Source: Alectoria sarmentosa (Eukaryota; Ascomycota; Lecanoromycetes; Lecanorales; Parmeliaceae). From it: a stretch of DNA of 64,000 nucleotides. The notes under the pieces are model-generated. The model worked only from the letters and a program-made list of their open reading frames with translations. It had not been told where the DNA came from and did no database searches. The translations under genes were made by a program, and so were the position numbers. Of this stretch, positions 22,325 to 35,300 are shown piece after piece (position 1 is the stretch's first letter; each line of letters begins with the position of its first letter). The stretch spans positions 124,001 to 188,000 of the forward strand of contig WOGZ01000010.1 in assembly GCA_009733775.1 (NCBI GenBank). Reading direction: 5' to 3'.

Positions 22325-24018
22325 TATTTCCGGTAGGCACACAATATGCATACATTTCAGACGGCTTTAAAACTTCTTATAAGGAATCCTAGTCACGGCC
22401 AATTTAGAGCTTCAAATTGTCTTTTCTCCCTTCTCCTCTCAAAATCCAAATCTCGGTCGCCCGCGGTATACAATGCAGCGTAGGGGGAGAAGAATTTCTG
22501 TATTCTGAGGCAATCCTGAGCCGAATTCTGCTTGACCACGGGTCTGGAGGACGCACCGGTGGGCTGTGACATGTCTGCAACCAAGCTTGGTCCGCCGGCG
22601 GATAAGGGGGAGGCGTTGTCATAATGCTCATACCTACAGCTCCGGTGTCGTCGTGATGAGGCGGTGATGAGTGGCGAAGGGCCAGTGGGAGGCGAAAAAT
22701 TGCATATTTAGGAATTAGGGGATGTTTTATGCTTGTACTACAGCTTGCTGTCTTTTTCTGCTGACATCTGCGGCTGTAAGATTTTCTTCTCGATCTTATC
22801 TTCGTCGTCGTTCCAGCCAATACTGACATGGAGAGCCGAATCAAAGGCCACCACAGACCTGCCACCTTTGATGAACAGCCCGCAGTTGACCACGTTCCTG
22901 ATACAAACCTGGTACACGGACAAAATGGGTTCTATCTTTGAAAATGCGATAGAGCTACTCGAGGAATACAGCGAGCTGAAAGCAAATGTGGTCATGCCAT
23001 ACGTCATTGCTCTGATATAAAGCCTTTCTTTAGAAATTCATCCGACTTCCCAGTATAATACCTCCCCCTGGGCTCCAACGTCAATGTCTAGCGCGATCAA
23101 GCCTTCGCAATCTGGTCCTGCGGTTGTATCCGCCAAAAGTGCTTTTTCTTCTACAGTCTCTCGCTGCTACTCTTCTAACCCCAAAGTCCTCGCCCGTCTC
23201 CACTCCGGTGGCTGATGGGTTCAATCATCGGCAAAACGTGGAAAGTATGAAGCGTTTCAGGGGCCGGGTTGGCAAGGAGACTGGATCAGAGCTGGAAGGT
23301 AGAGGTAGGACCTACAGTAGGGCTAGGAGTTTTACAGACAACAGAGCTCATGCGTGGTCAGGGCCGAATATGTGGATGTTGTGGTTCCAGCGCTGCGAGA
23401 GAACAGAAGGAAGTGATGAAGTCGGACCGCGATTTCAGCGTGCTTTGTGTACCTGAAACCAGCTATCATGTTACGAATACGAGATTTACTTTGAACCGAT
23501 GGTGGCTGAAGAGTAAACACAATGACTTTGACCTCGACGGTACGTGCACTTTTTGTTGTTTAGAGAGTGACTGGGCTAAGTCGATCTTCAGCTGTGAGGA
23601 ACAATTAGGTGATGTGTTATACCGCGGTCTCAATATCGATCTCACGTCAGATATTTCGCTTCTTCACGAACATCGTAAGTAAGAGGGTCCCTCTTGTCCT
23701 TTAGACGGGTACTCATGTACACTGGGACCAGTTTAGTCTGCCTAATTTCATCACGTTGGAAAGTCCTCAACTCCGCTTTAACCCCGAGCGGATTTAAGGA
23801 TGTCCATCGCCGACGAATGTTTTTGGCAAAAGTTGTGGTATAAAACGATACTTGCTTTGCCAGCTTTTCTCATTCGTTTATTCTCGACAAGCTCGGTTGT
23901 ATTATTGATGCTCTTCATAAATACTTCCAGCTCATTTCTCAGCCAGGCGGACCCGCTCTAGCCTGACACTGCCATATTGCATTCCCAAGTCTCTGCTACC
24001 TTCGTTCTAATCTACATC
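22325..24018. other. Intergenic, weak fragments only
   Basis: 1.7 kb before the NmrA-like gene. A 50-codon frame at 22871-23020 with a helical segment (SIFENAIELLEEYSELKANV) and an open frame at 23360-23682 look faintly protein-like, but neither has a family match I recognise or good splice partners. They may be remnants of a decayed gene. Confidence 0.35.
23839..23845 (+). promoter_or_regulatory. TATA box of NmrA-like gene
   Basis: TATAAAA in GTGGTATAAAACG, about 175 bp before the start codon at 24019. The position and match suit a core promoter, and no other TATA lies closer. Confidence 0.45.
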
Positions 24019-25086
24019 ATGACCCAAGAGTATGCGAGCCAGCAGCCGCAGGGTTTCAGGAATCATGTTGAGAAAGTGGCTGTCGTTGGGGTAGGTCCGC
24101 GTTTCTAGAGTCCCAACCAACGTTTCTATGCCAATTAATTCTCTCGACAGGCTGGCGGTCGGATCGGCAAATTCATTGTGGAGGAGCTGCTCAAAGTGGG
24201 AAAGCACAAAGTCACGGCCATCACTCGCGCAGATAGCGCGAGCACGAGCACGGTGCCAGCTGGCGTGGAGGTCAAGAAAGTCGATTACGACGACCAAGCA
24301 TCCCTCGTGGAGGCGCTTCGGGGTCAAGATGCGCTCGTCATCACCATGGGAGCCAGGGCTCCGCCGCAGCCGCAGATGAGGCTCATCGATGCCGCGGCGG
24401 CGGCCAACGTGCCCTGGGTCTTGCCCAACGAGTACGGCTTCGACCATACCCATCCAGGCCTGTTCAAGGATATCCCCATCGGCGAAAAGCACGCCGGGTT
24501 CCGAGCGCACATCGAAAAGCTGGGCAAGAGCGCCTGGATCGGCGTCGTCTGCGGTTTCTGGTACGAGTACAGCCTGGCGGCCGGTCCCCATTTCTACGGC
24601 TTCGACCTCCCAAACCGCGCCGTTACCTTGTTCGACGACGGCCTTACCCGCATCAACACGAGCACCATGCCCCAGTGCGGCCGCGGCGTCGCCAGCCTGC
24701 TCGGCTTGAAAGTCTTGCCGGACGATGGGCACGACACGAGCCCCTGTCTGTCGCAATACCGGAACCGTTTCGTCTACATGTCGTCCTTCAACGTCAGCCA
24801 GCGAGACATGCTCGACTCGGTCATGCGCGTGACCGACACGACGGTGAGCGATTGGAAAATCAACCACGAGCCCTCGGTGGACCGCTACGAGGCCGGGGTG
24901 CGGGAATTCGCAAAGGGGAATTTCTTGGGCTTCGCCCAGCTCATGTACACGAGGGTCTTCTACCGGGATGGCGGCGGCGACTTTGAAACGTCCAAGGGCT
25001 TGCAGAATGGTGTCCTAGGTCTGCCGGAGGAGGATATGGACGAGTACACGATGATTGCGGTGCAAAAGGCGCAGCAGCAGATGTAA
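24019..25086 (+). CDS. NmrA/isoflavone-reductase-like NAD(P)-binding protein
   Basis: Atypical short-chain dehydrogenase of the NmrA/isoflavone reductase group (CipA-like in fungi). Two exons, 24019-24090 and 24151-25086, phase 0, give 335 aa. The splice rebuilds the Rossmann glycine loop VAVVGAGGRIGKFIVEELL (about residues 19-37). Further family marks are the acidic strand end VKKVDYDD and the segment PWVLPNEYGFD. No signal peptide or membrane segment. Such proteins act as reductases of small aromatic substrates or as redox-sensing regulators; nothing nearby fixes the substrate. The coding region is visibly more G/C-rich at third positions than its neighbours, which could mean high expression or different ancestry. 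Confidence 0.88.
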
Positions 25087-25664
25087 TTCTGGGAGAAAGA
25101 GAGGAGGGGAGGGGGGGTTCGGGCGGCATTCATCTTGTACGTGTAAATGGTTTCCGCAGTCGGGAAGGTTCAACGTGTCTCATAATTGTAAGAGCGGAAA
25201 AGAGAGCTGTCCGTATTAGGTCGATCGAGGCTTCTGTCCCGTGGGATCTTGTTTACCCCTTCCCGGTTTCTGATAAGGTGTGTGCGCTGAGCAGAGCCAA
25301 GAGTCACGTATCGTATCTAGGTGGATAACGGACGGGCAAGACGAAGCCTTTCTCCAACGGACGGCCGTCAGTAGCGGAGTAAGAACGTGATAGCTTTGAT
25401 AGCCACCGAAGCCTATTCGCGATTGTTTTTTTTTTGCCAGTTTCTGTTCTTCGGATGAAGAATGACAGTGTCCTACAATTCTTGATTGTCGTCGGTGCAA
25501 GTCAAGCTTTCCAACATCAAGAACAGGAGACTCCACACTCCCGGCAGTACGACATCCTCCGCCGTCTTGAGTCTTTGGCATCACATGCATTTGAAAAAAG
25601 ATGTTTGGATGCTTGAAGGGCTCGGCGGGCGGGTTGGGATGTCTCCTCTGGACGGCGACACTAG
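25087..25664. other. Convergent intergenic region
   Basis: 578 bp between the 3' ends of the NmrA-like gene and the ULD-ankyrin gene, with one run of T near 25430. No coding or structural signal recognised. Confidence 0.45.
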
Positions 25665-28544
25665 CTATTCAACGTGGCCACGCGTAAGAAGTTGTACCAA
25701 CGACTCGTAACCGTGTGCCGCAGCTCTCTGTAGCGCTGTCTGTCCGTGACAATCTCTCACTCCCACGTCTGCCCCGTTTTGCAACAACGACCGAACCACT
25801 GCCTCTTGCCCTCGCGCCGCCGCTTTGTGCAGGGGCGTCAACCCGGACGCATCCTTCACGGCACCCTTCACGCCACGCTCCAGCAGCAGGCGCACCACCG
25901 CATCGTGACCATTCGCAGCCGCCAGCAGCAGTTCCGTCTCTCCGGCGCAAGCGTTGACCAACATTCGCATCACCACGTCGTGTTTATTTCTCGCCGCCAT
26001 TTGCAGCGCCGTTTGCCCGTCCCAAGCGCCTGAAACATCAACACCGGCTGCAAGAAGGACCCCTACGACGGCATCGTGTCCGTTCGCCGCCGCAAGTCGC
26101 AGCGCCGTTTGTCCGAGGTGATTCCTCCTCTCCGGGTCAGCCCCGTGTAAGAGCAGTAGGCTCGTCAACTTTTTGTCTCCGTTCTCGGCTGCTCTCATGA
26201 TGCCGGTCCAACATTCAACGTCGTCTGCATTGACATTTGCCCCTTTGAGGAGTAGTAGGTGCGTGATTACATGCAGTTTTTTCGCCACCGCGCGACAGAG
26301 GGGCGTAGTCCCCCAGTGATGTTCAATGTCAACTCCTGAATCCAACAAGTGCATAACCCTGTCTATATGGCCGTGACTGATCGCTTCGTGAAGCGGTGGC
26401 TCCAGTGGGAGGGAGAAGTTGACCGGCCACGGCAAGGAAAGGCTGGCTCTTCCATCGTCTCTGTTGCCGAGCAGCCTCCCTGGGAATGGTTCTGTACTGT
26501 TACCGTAGATGCTACAGGGTTCTCTGTAAAGGCCTGTTTGGGATGGCTCTGGATCTTTGCTGTCGATGTGATGGTGATCGCCTTGTTCTTTGTTTGCAAC
26601 TGAACTCAGACTGTTACCCCACGGAAAGAAATGAAACTCGCCGCTACCCCAGACATAGACGGGATCTGCTCCCGGGGGAGTTATAGATATTTCATTATCG
26701 TTGTAGTCTGTGTCATCTTCACTCACGCCGTTGGTAGAGGTGTGCTCCGTCCTCGGGACTGTTGTGATGTCTCGACATGCGGGAGAGGCGAGATCAACTA
26801 CGGGCTGCTCAGACTTTCCCACTTGGAGTGTTGCTTCCGCTAGGTCGGTTGGTTGATTTGCAAGTTCATTGAATCCATTTCTAGCCGTAGCAGGTCCGAT
26901 GAAGGGCCCTGATATTTGGTTGATACTTCTAAATCGCGTCTTCTTAGATAGAACACGGACTCGTTTGAAGAGTGTGATATCGTCATGCGGGACGTTTTCT
27001 CGCTTGCGCTTTTTTGAGGCCGACAGGTGTGCCGGAAGTGCAGGACCGAACATGATGCTACCAAATGAAGGCTGGCCGAACACTACATGCGTTTCCCGTG
27101 GGGAAGTTTGACTTACAGGCGGGGAAGGGTCGACATCGTTGTATTCGGTAATCCGCCGATACCACATACCACACCCAGCACTATTGGCATTGAATCAGCT
27201 CTGCAAGAGAAGAGATATCGAGATGACTTACCAGTGAGCATCGAAGTTTTGAGGCTGGTCGGAGGATAAATGACGTTTGGGACAAGAGCTTGTCGAGCTG
27301 GGGAAATCCTTGAAAAGCATGCTCATGACAACTTTTTGTCCGGGCAAAAAGGAAGCCTCCTGTGCAGATTTGTTGAATTAGCACTTCTACTCGAAGACAG
27401 AATTCCAACAACGTGACGCAGCATGGACAGTAGAGTGAGGCACAAAGACCAGCTTGGCTCCTATAACATTTCTTGCGACTCCGACAAGGACGGCTGCAGG
27501 GGGGACATTTCAGAAAAATACGGACCCAGGGATGCGATCTGCCAATTTCTCTTCTCGTAGCATTCTCTTGGATCACGTATTCCTTATTCTGGACCATTTG
27601 ATGGCCTTGCATGCCACGAAATCGCATTTCGAGCACGGAGTCAAAAGCCTCCCAGGAGGTAATGAACTGCATATGTACCGGTGCAATCCGCCCAATGCCG
27701 TCCTCCAGTATGAAAGGCTCCTGATACAACGATCTTTCCAAGTGACTTGGAAGTTGTCCTCGCATATCCATGATGGCGTTGTAGGTTGCTACATTCATGG
27801 CGAATATCTTTCGCATGAAAGCTTTGAGCTCCTGTCCAAGTTGGTGGATCCAATTGAGTCTGAGCGATTCGGAGATTTTCAGGGTGACGGCGTTTCCAGC
27901 CCGGACTTGGTTGTTGTTTTCATTCAATTTGTTTTTGACATCTTCCAGGAGAAGCTGCTGCTCCTTGGTTGAATGTTCCATTCTCCCCTCGCTCCGTGTT
28001 AGTCGAGCATGAAGTCTATCATCATTCAATTTATTCAGATTCCTGATTCTTGTCAACCGGACATAATGATATTGTGAGCTTTTTCGATGGTATCTACTTA
28101 CACACTCGCAGTCAGTAACAGCATACTGATGGCAGAGCCATGCGCATTTATTTCGGCTCTGAACTTGGTCAATTCGTCTGCATGAGTAACCTGCCATCTG
28201 ACCTTCAGAGTGACATCTCTCACGACACTCCCTGAACCACCGTCACGCAGGCTCCGGCCGTATTTCTTTATTTTCTCAAGGAAGGCTTCGATGGAATGCC
28301 GGCATTGATCTGTCATGCGATGTGCTGTTTCCCGGAGAGCATTCAATTCGACAGTGCATTCGCATGTTCTCCATAGCAGCTCTACCTCTAGCAACACCCG
28401 GTCGAGAGCCCACAACTCCCTGATGAGTTCCTGGTATTCAGCTGACGAGCCCCTGCTTTCATCAAGCGCCTTGACCAAATCCTTGATGACGATACAGAGA
28501 GAGATGATGTCCCCGACAGAGCCGAAGGTCACACCTGCTGACAT
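25665..28544 (-). CDS. Fungal STAND-type N-domain, ubiquitin-like domain, ankyrin repeats
   Basis: Four exons, 28544-28102, 28042-27526, 27359-27232 and 27180-25665, give 867 aa. The N-terminus (SVGDIISLCIVIKDLVKAL, about 9-27) is the helical domain often found at the start of fungal STAND/NLR-like proteins. Residues about 245-320 form the fungal ubiquitin-like domain (GRIAPVHMQFITSWEAFDSV, REIGRSHPWEASFLPGQKVV). Next comes a Cys-rich stretch (CPKRHLSSD, then HCAGCGMWYRR), likely zinc-binding. A disordered part follows. From about residue 625 to the end there are about seven ankyrin repeats (for example GQTALRLAAANGHDAVVGVL). There is no NACHT or NB-ARC ATPase. Intron 2 (166 bp) is longer than usual and its donor (GTCCGT) weak, but skipping it is the only path that restores WEASFLPGQ. 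Function unknown; a scaffold or surveillance role is inference. Confidence 0.85.
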
Positions 28545-29390
28545 TTTGGATTGAAAGAACTACTTCACAAGCACAAGGATGAATAGACCATCCAGACTTG
28601 GGGTTGAAAACGTTTTATGTTCAATCCTTCGACGAGTCCGTTCATACGTGACATGGAAAGATGCGCAAAGAGGTCCGCTCTGTTGCATAGATGGCAATAG
28701 TTGCGGGGCTGAGCCATTAATCAAGATTGGAGTCAATTCGGACACAGGATGAGGCTGTGAGTAAGCACATTGCTGCACCTAAGGTACTTTGCCCCACTGA
28801 AGCAGGCGATGCTAACCAGATATAAGACCGACAGCAACTTACGTCTATTAGTCACCCTCCCACAGTCACATGACCCTACAAAATAAAAAGGAAAGCCCCC
28901 CCCTCTCATTGTTCAAGCACAGCATTTGTGGCTGTAAATTCGGGAGATTTTAGGGCTACGATGCGGCGTTAGAGCGCAATATGATGGAGAGAGACAAAGC
29001 CTCGGCTTCACCCTGACTTCTCCAAGATTCAAGGTGCGGTAAAATGCGCGGGGAGAACGGCTCAAGGATGCCATTAAAGTCAAGCAGACAAAAGTCTGAC
29101 ATATAGAGCAGCGTCTCACACCACAGGCCATTGAGCTGCCAAACCGTAACAAGAATCTTTGCTCTTACAGCTTCTGTTGAAGGATTTATTGAGATTTGTA
29201 GGCACAGGCCAGGCCAGCTAGGTACTGTAACGATTAAAAGCAGCTACGAGGCTACTCATGGGCCACCTACAGTACCAAGCGGCTCCTTGACGCGGTTCGT
29301 TGAGACATGTATCTAATTCTAAATCTGTCTGCTTTATTGCACTTGAATTCACCAGTCTCTCGTTGTAAACATGGCTACTCCCTTTCCAAC
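28545..29390. other. Upstream region of ULD-ankyrin gene
   Basis: 846 bp between the stop of the sacsin-like gene and the ULD-ankyrin start. It contains one copy of a diverged repeat shared with the region upstream of the sacsin-like gene (separate entry). The rest shows no gene. Confidence 0.5.
28955..29240 (+). repeat. Diverged direct repeat, copy A
   Basis: About 285 bp aligning with 38565-38845 in the same orientation. Best-matching blocks are GGATGCCATT, GAGCAGC-TCTCACAC, TTGAGCT-CCAAAC, GTTGAAGGA and TAACGATTAAA, interspersed with changes and a 30-bp insertion here near 29200. It begins about 410 bp before the ULD-ankyrin start codon. On the minus strand both copies keep an open frame with matching residues (MASLS, CS-SQT), so a decayed or tiny gene is possible. 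Confidence 0.75.
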
Positions 29391-32300
29391 TCAATCAACT
29401 TCCTCGTCGTCATCAGTCACGAAGCCTGGATTGGCATTCTTGAACTCCTTGCAGTGCTTGACAATACGCAAAGCTCTCGCCCTCTCAGCGCGTTCCTGCA
29501 CAAAATTCACGGTATCCGGCCGAATATAGGTCCCGGAATGAGGGGGTGTCACCAAGAAGTCTTCAACCATGACGTGGAGGTCGTCCAGAAGCCACCTATT
29601 CGTGCCATCGAGAAGATCAAAAAGATCGGTTAGCACCCCGACGATCTCACCTCGGATCTCGTCGCTGTCGATAGGGTTCTGGAGCTCGGGCGTTCGGTAC
29701 TCTCCGCTGTATGCAAAGTCCACCATGCTCGACAAGGTGTTGAAACTCATATCTTCAAGATCGATCGCTGCGTTATGCTCGAGTTGGCGGCCCCATACCC
29801 CTACAAACTGGGCTTCGCAGTATTCGGAGACCGCCGCAAGGAAAATCTTATGTGCGGGCTTCTCGCGGCCCTCTGCCTTGAATATGACGTCTGTAAGCTG
29901 GCGCTGTTCTCGGAATCTTCGTATCTTGACCAAAGATCGAACCATAGTTGGCTCGCTTCCCCGCGGCTGCGGCGCGGCTGGAGTGGGTTGGACTACAGAT
30001 TTGCAACCTAGGACCTTCAGAAGTCGTTCATATGGCACGAGAAACTTCCTGGTAACTCTCATGGGTAGAGGATCAACTAATTTCTTTACGTTAGCGGTCT
30101 CGGAACATGAAAGAAATTGATGGCTCCTTACATGGTGTATTGAGGCATAGGAGCTTTGTCGATGTCAGGCTAGCCTCGACCTCGGCTTTGCGGACAACGT
30201 CGACCTGGGAGGTATCGAAGTTGAACCAGATCTGGGCCTCCCAAATATCGTGAAGTGCCCTCGCTGAGTCGTTGTTGTCCTGAAAATGATTGTAGCATGC
30301 TTGAATGTCCTTCAAATACTCTTGAAGGTCACTTTGGCTGACCTCTTTGCATATGCTGATCAGAAATTGCAGGTGCTGATACACCGTTTCCGTTGACGGT
30401 GAGCCGCGATTGGGAAGTTTATCAAACACGCCAGTATCTGGGGGCTGTTTCAGAGCCTTAAGTTGGCTCCAAACAATCCGCACATCGCTTGGTCTACTTG
30501 CGTCCTTAAGTGCGGTATGATAGTGCTGTTGGCCGATCTGAAGCATTCTAGCTCGACGATAACGGTGTTGGTGCTCAAAGCGGTCCTCGACCTCAAATAC
30601 CCGGGCCTTCGAAATCTGGTCCCAAGTAGACATCGCCCACGTGTGGAACTCAGGCCGATCGTGGTGTAGATATCCCGAAAGGAGGGAAGCGTCCTGATTG
30701 AAGATCTGATTCCATCCTGAGGGTTCCCACCGCTTGTCGAGAGCAAGAGCACACTCGATGATATCTTCACTACTCATCTCTTGCGATGGTGGTCGTGCTC
30801 GCAGTCCCACCGAGAGCCAAAGATAACGGAGCTCCCGCAAGTCTGGATGCAAGAAGCGCTTTGACTCTTCTCCACGGAAAGCGGCCCGAAAGATATCGTC
30901 TTCATGGTCATAGAGGCTATTGGCACCACACAAAGTGCCGTTGGAATCTGGTGCAACTTTGCCGGTGGGCTTTACGCCGTTCTTAGCAAGAATTTTGAAG
31001 AGCCGCAAATATTGCCGCGTCCATGCGTTGACTACGATATTAGAAGGAATATCTTTTTTGGTGTAATGCCAGAATTCTTCGACTGTGGTCAACTTGATGT
31101 CCAACCTTGACAGCGACTCTCGTCCTTCTTCGACTAAATCTGGATCAACGAAGCTTTCAAGATCTTTCATCCAAGGCATAAATATCGCTCTATGACTAAA
31201 GAACCGAGCGTCTTCAGCAGCAATGTGCTTTGGGAGATCGTTATGTTCCGAGTGGTTGAGGCGTGGCCACACTGGTAGGGCTCGGAGCACTGACTTGTAC
31301 GGCACGTCTTCTGACTGAGGAAGACCACTCATGAACTTGCTCAGTAAATCTCGAAGAGTCTCCTTAGCTGCATCGGTCAATTCATCCACGAAAGTTTTGA
31401 TTTTAACTCCCTTCATTTGCCCGATCTTTTCGAGTGCACGCAGAAAGCGTCGGAACGAGGTTAATTGATTCAGGTCGCATTCCATTTCGGAGAGCAGATA
31501 CGGAAGACATCCAGGATCAGCAAGATTCAATCCCGGGATATCCGCACACATGGCCTGTTGATCCGGGCTCAGTGGTTTGATAATGCACGGATTGGCATCA
31601 AACTCGCATGGTGAGAGGTAGCGCCAACCGTCATCCGAACCGACACGATAGACGGCCTGATTGTGGAGACCGGCATTCGATAGAAGGTCTCCAATCTTTG
31701 CAAAAGCCCCGGACACGTCTTCTTCATCGCTCTTTGGGACAAATTTCCCGTTCACATATAACCAGAACTTGAGGAGCCATTCCCCTCGAACCTGTGAAGG
31801 GGCCGAAGGAGCCACAGGAGAATTGTGCCTTTCCAGCAAACTCCCTAGGTCCGCAATGGCGAGATACCGGATATTGAATCGAGCGTTGACCATGTTCACA
31901 ATAGGGTTGCGTTCTTGGTCTTGAGACTTTCCAGGCTTTTTAGCGTCTAAGAGACCCGTATTGATCATAGCGTCGTTTGCAAAGGAGAAGAGTGCTTGCT
32001 CCTCTGCCGTTGCGATAAGATTGCATGAGGCCTCAGATGAGCCATCCAATGTAAGAATCCCAAAAGGCGCCTCAAGGACTGGCCTCGGCAGGATCCTGCA
32101 TCCAATAAGAATATACATCGGGGTCGGGTCCTCTTCTTCAATTTCTGGAGTAATAATTTGAAATAGCGCCCGCAAAGCAGCAATCTTGTCATGGATATTT
32201 TCCAACTCAGCGACAAAGCGTTCTAACGTTCTGCAGTTGTCTTCTTCTCGAAATAATTGGCACAGATATTTCGGGCCTATCTCAGTCAAGCACCCATCGA

Positions 32301-35300
32301 GTCCTGCATCCCTGAATTGTTTCCAGACTCTTAGTGGCAGGCGGACGAGGTTGGGGCACAATCTCGCAAGCAAGGGGCGAAGCTTCATAGACACGCTCTT
32401 TGGGAGAAAATCAAATTGCCCCAATTTCAGTGTGGTAATCTTGTGGAGCTTCCGGCTTTGTTGGACGTTGCCGCGTCGGAGATCATTTGACGTTGAATCC
32501 TGGCGGGAACGAAGGTGGTGCGATTGTACTACCGGATAAATTTTATGGGCCTCGTGGTCAGTGTCGAAAATATTCGTCCAAAATCCTTTTGCCACTGCAC
32601 CGCTAAGCGTTGGCGAGGACTCCTCTGCAATCGCCGAAGGCCAAAACCTTAAGGCATCTTCTCCTAGCTTCGATGACAATGCTGTGAGGAACTCCAGGTA
32701 GAATCTGGGTAGGCAGTCCGTCAGGAGCCAGCGGTTCCATGCGGCAATCTCGCTATGGTCCTCAAATGCTATGGTTTTGCGATCTCCGGTTATCGCAAAG
32801 CTGGCGTGGACCGAAACAGGTAGCTGAGATTCTGAATTTGTGGGCAGTCTGCAGAAAATTCTTTGATCGACGCACTTCATTGGACTCTTGTGCAGGTCCA
32901 CTGATGGTCCCTTCTCATCATTCGACTTTATGTCAGAATCCCACGCTCCGTGCTGAAGACAAGCAGCAATCCCGCAATCAGTTATCTTTGAGGAGCCTTT
33001 GCCGACTTTTACTACGTCAGCCGGGCTTTGCTCTATGTCTGTCAAGCCGACCTGCCAAACATCCGTCTCAGTTTGGAGGCCTTCTTTAGCGCTCTTGATT
33101 GTGACTCTTTGGAAGACTTCATCCTCACTGCCTTCGGGGCGATGTGCGGAAACCCTCCATTTTGGATAGTCTTCTCCTCGAATCCGAAATTCAAGGTCTT
33201 TGACGTTGTGCAAGAACAGCAGTGATACGCGGGCTGTTTGGAAGTAGTCCTCCAACAATACCCGCGTCATTCTCAAATCGAGACACTGAGCCGCATCTTT
33301 GAGGGTTGTCTTAGTACCAAGGATACGGAAAGGGAAGCGGAAGATTGTGCCGTTGAAAAAATCAATGCTTTTGTCGTAGCCATAAAGACCGTCCAGTGGG
33401 GTAAGTTGGTCCACTGCAACACGGTGCGCCGTAGCGAGAGGTATCTTTACTCCCGCTTTGCGTTTATAGTACTTATTCCTCGGAAGGCGTTCCTGTTGAG
33501 GGTCCAAGACCAGATAGTAGCCACCCGATATAATCATAGGCACATCGGTGAAGTGGTACATGCTGAGGGCGCCCCGACCAAACATTCCTGTCGTGGTAGC
33601 GTCGTCTCCTTTGCCTCCCTGTCCGATGTCTTTGAATCCAGCAAAATCTTTCTCCGAGAAGGTCCCATCGTTATAGGCTATCAGTGCTGCTCCCTGAAAA
33701 GGTTTCAACTCGGGTGCCAGTAGTGAGTCAGATTTGTGGGGTCCAGCCTGGCAGGTGTCTATTGTCCAAGATAATCTTGTCGCCCCCGCGTCGTCCGCGT
33801 TGGCTAAGAACTCGTTGAAAGTAGTTTCGATGGGATATCGCCCGAGAGTGTCACATATGACGGTACTAAGACTTTCTCGTTGTGTATATTCATCTTCATC
33901 ACCGTCGTCGAAATCAACGTCCAATCTTATGGCGCGTTGTAAGGAATCTTCTATCTCAAGCCCCTGGATGAGATGCTCAGAAACTCTGGGATGGGTGAAG
34001 TTGAAGCTGGAAATACCACCACGAAGATTCCGATCTCCATGAACGATGTCTGGTAAAGTTCGGAGCGTAGACGTTGTGTCAGGGATGTGCAATTTGATAG
34101 GGTCGTAACCAAGACGACTCGATATCTCCAAGGTGGCAATCGCAATATGAAGATCGCTATCGTTCAACTGCCCTTGATTGGATCTGTCCAGAGATTCCTG
34201 CACATATCGGAGGTCCTCTATCGATGGCTCATGCTGAATATCCAGTGCCGCCAGTAACGTCGCATGTTTTCTGGCGAAGGCCCTATCAACGTCGTCAACG
34301 TAGGGGGCCAACGGGTACAAAGTCAGCATGGAATCAGGACGAAACGATCTCTGTGGACTCAGATAGTTTCTGTGACACCCCAAAATGCATGCTTTCGACT
34401 GAAGCTGGGGAAGGTCCCTAGTTTTGATACGCAACAGGAGCTTGTCAACTTTGTCATAATCTTTCTCTACTAGGCAGTGATCCAATTGTTGAAAAAGTAT
34501 TTCCGTTGGTACCTCCTGGTCCCAGCCTGAGATCATTAGCAGCGGCCGGTAGTCTCAGGATTCGTGATACTCACCAAGAACCTTCCTCCAATATCTCGTT
34601 ACTGCAAAGTTCACAGTGCCCCAAACCTTGTCGACTAGATGGCCATCATCCGCTCCACGGCACGCATTAGGAGATAGTAGTACCATCTTTCCAGTCGTAG
34701 AGGTCCCAGGAAGCCACTCTAGAGCCCGAATCTCGTCGGCTGGAGGTGTAGCACTGCTGACTTCATATGGAACTCTTCCTTCCAACAGTTGTCTAACCTT
34801 ATCCATCATTATTTTCAAGTCTGCACCACATTGGGAGTAGACCCTGGCGCGATCCAGTGGTGTGTCCTTAGTGAACCCAGCACTGATGCCGCATGCTTGA
34901 AAAGCTATCTTGTGACGCGCGTAAAATTCCGCACAAGGAAACACGTTCTTCTCTTCGAAGTAGAGCGCAGAGTAAACGGAAGTCGGATCGACAAGGTCCT
35001 TCAAGCATCGATATTGCACGTTACCGTCGCCATTGGGGATTGGTACGATTGACTGGCTTATAATATTCGTTTTCCAGGATTCTGTAGGAGACTTCGAGTG
35101 GTCAAATATCCAATCAACAAGGGCCGCTTTAGCTGACATGGAGGCAATATTTTGGGCCATTGCCATCCATGGAAGAAGATGGCGGGTCAAAATCTGCTCG
35201 ATTGACAACCTCTCGAGCAGTTTCAGTTGTCGAACGATATTTTTCTCGCTGGCTTCGGAAACATCGTAGAAAGACACTCCTTCAATATCCGGAAGAGGTG

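Noticed and set aside
24007..24867. 286-codon minus-strand frame over the NmrA-like gene
   Set aside because: Antisense shadow of a G/C-rich coding exon with no family resemblance.
27360..27525. Cys-rich stretch CPPCSRPCRSRKKC as a zinc finger of the ULD-ankyrin protein
   Set aside because: It lies inside an intron: splicing it out restores the conserved HPW|EASFLPGQ segment.
29391..30062. BTB domain as a separate gene
   Set aside because: A GTAAGG donor at 30131 and TTAG acceptor at 30077 join it in frame to the sacsin-like exon, and there is no separate promoter or good start.
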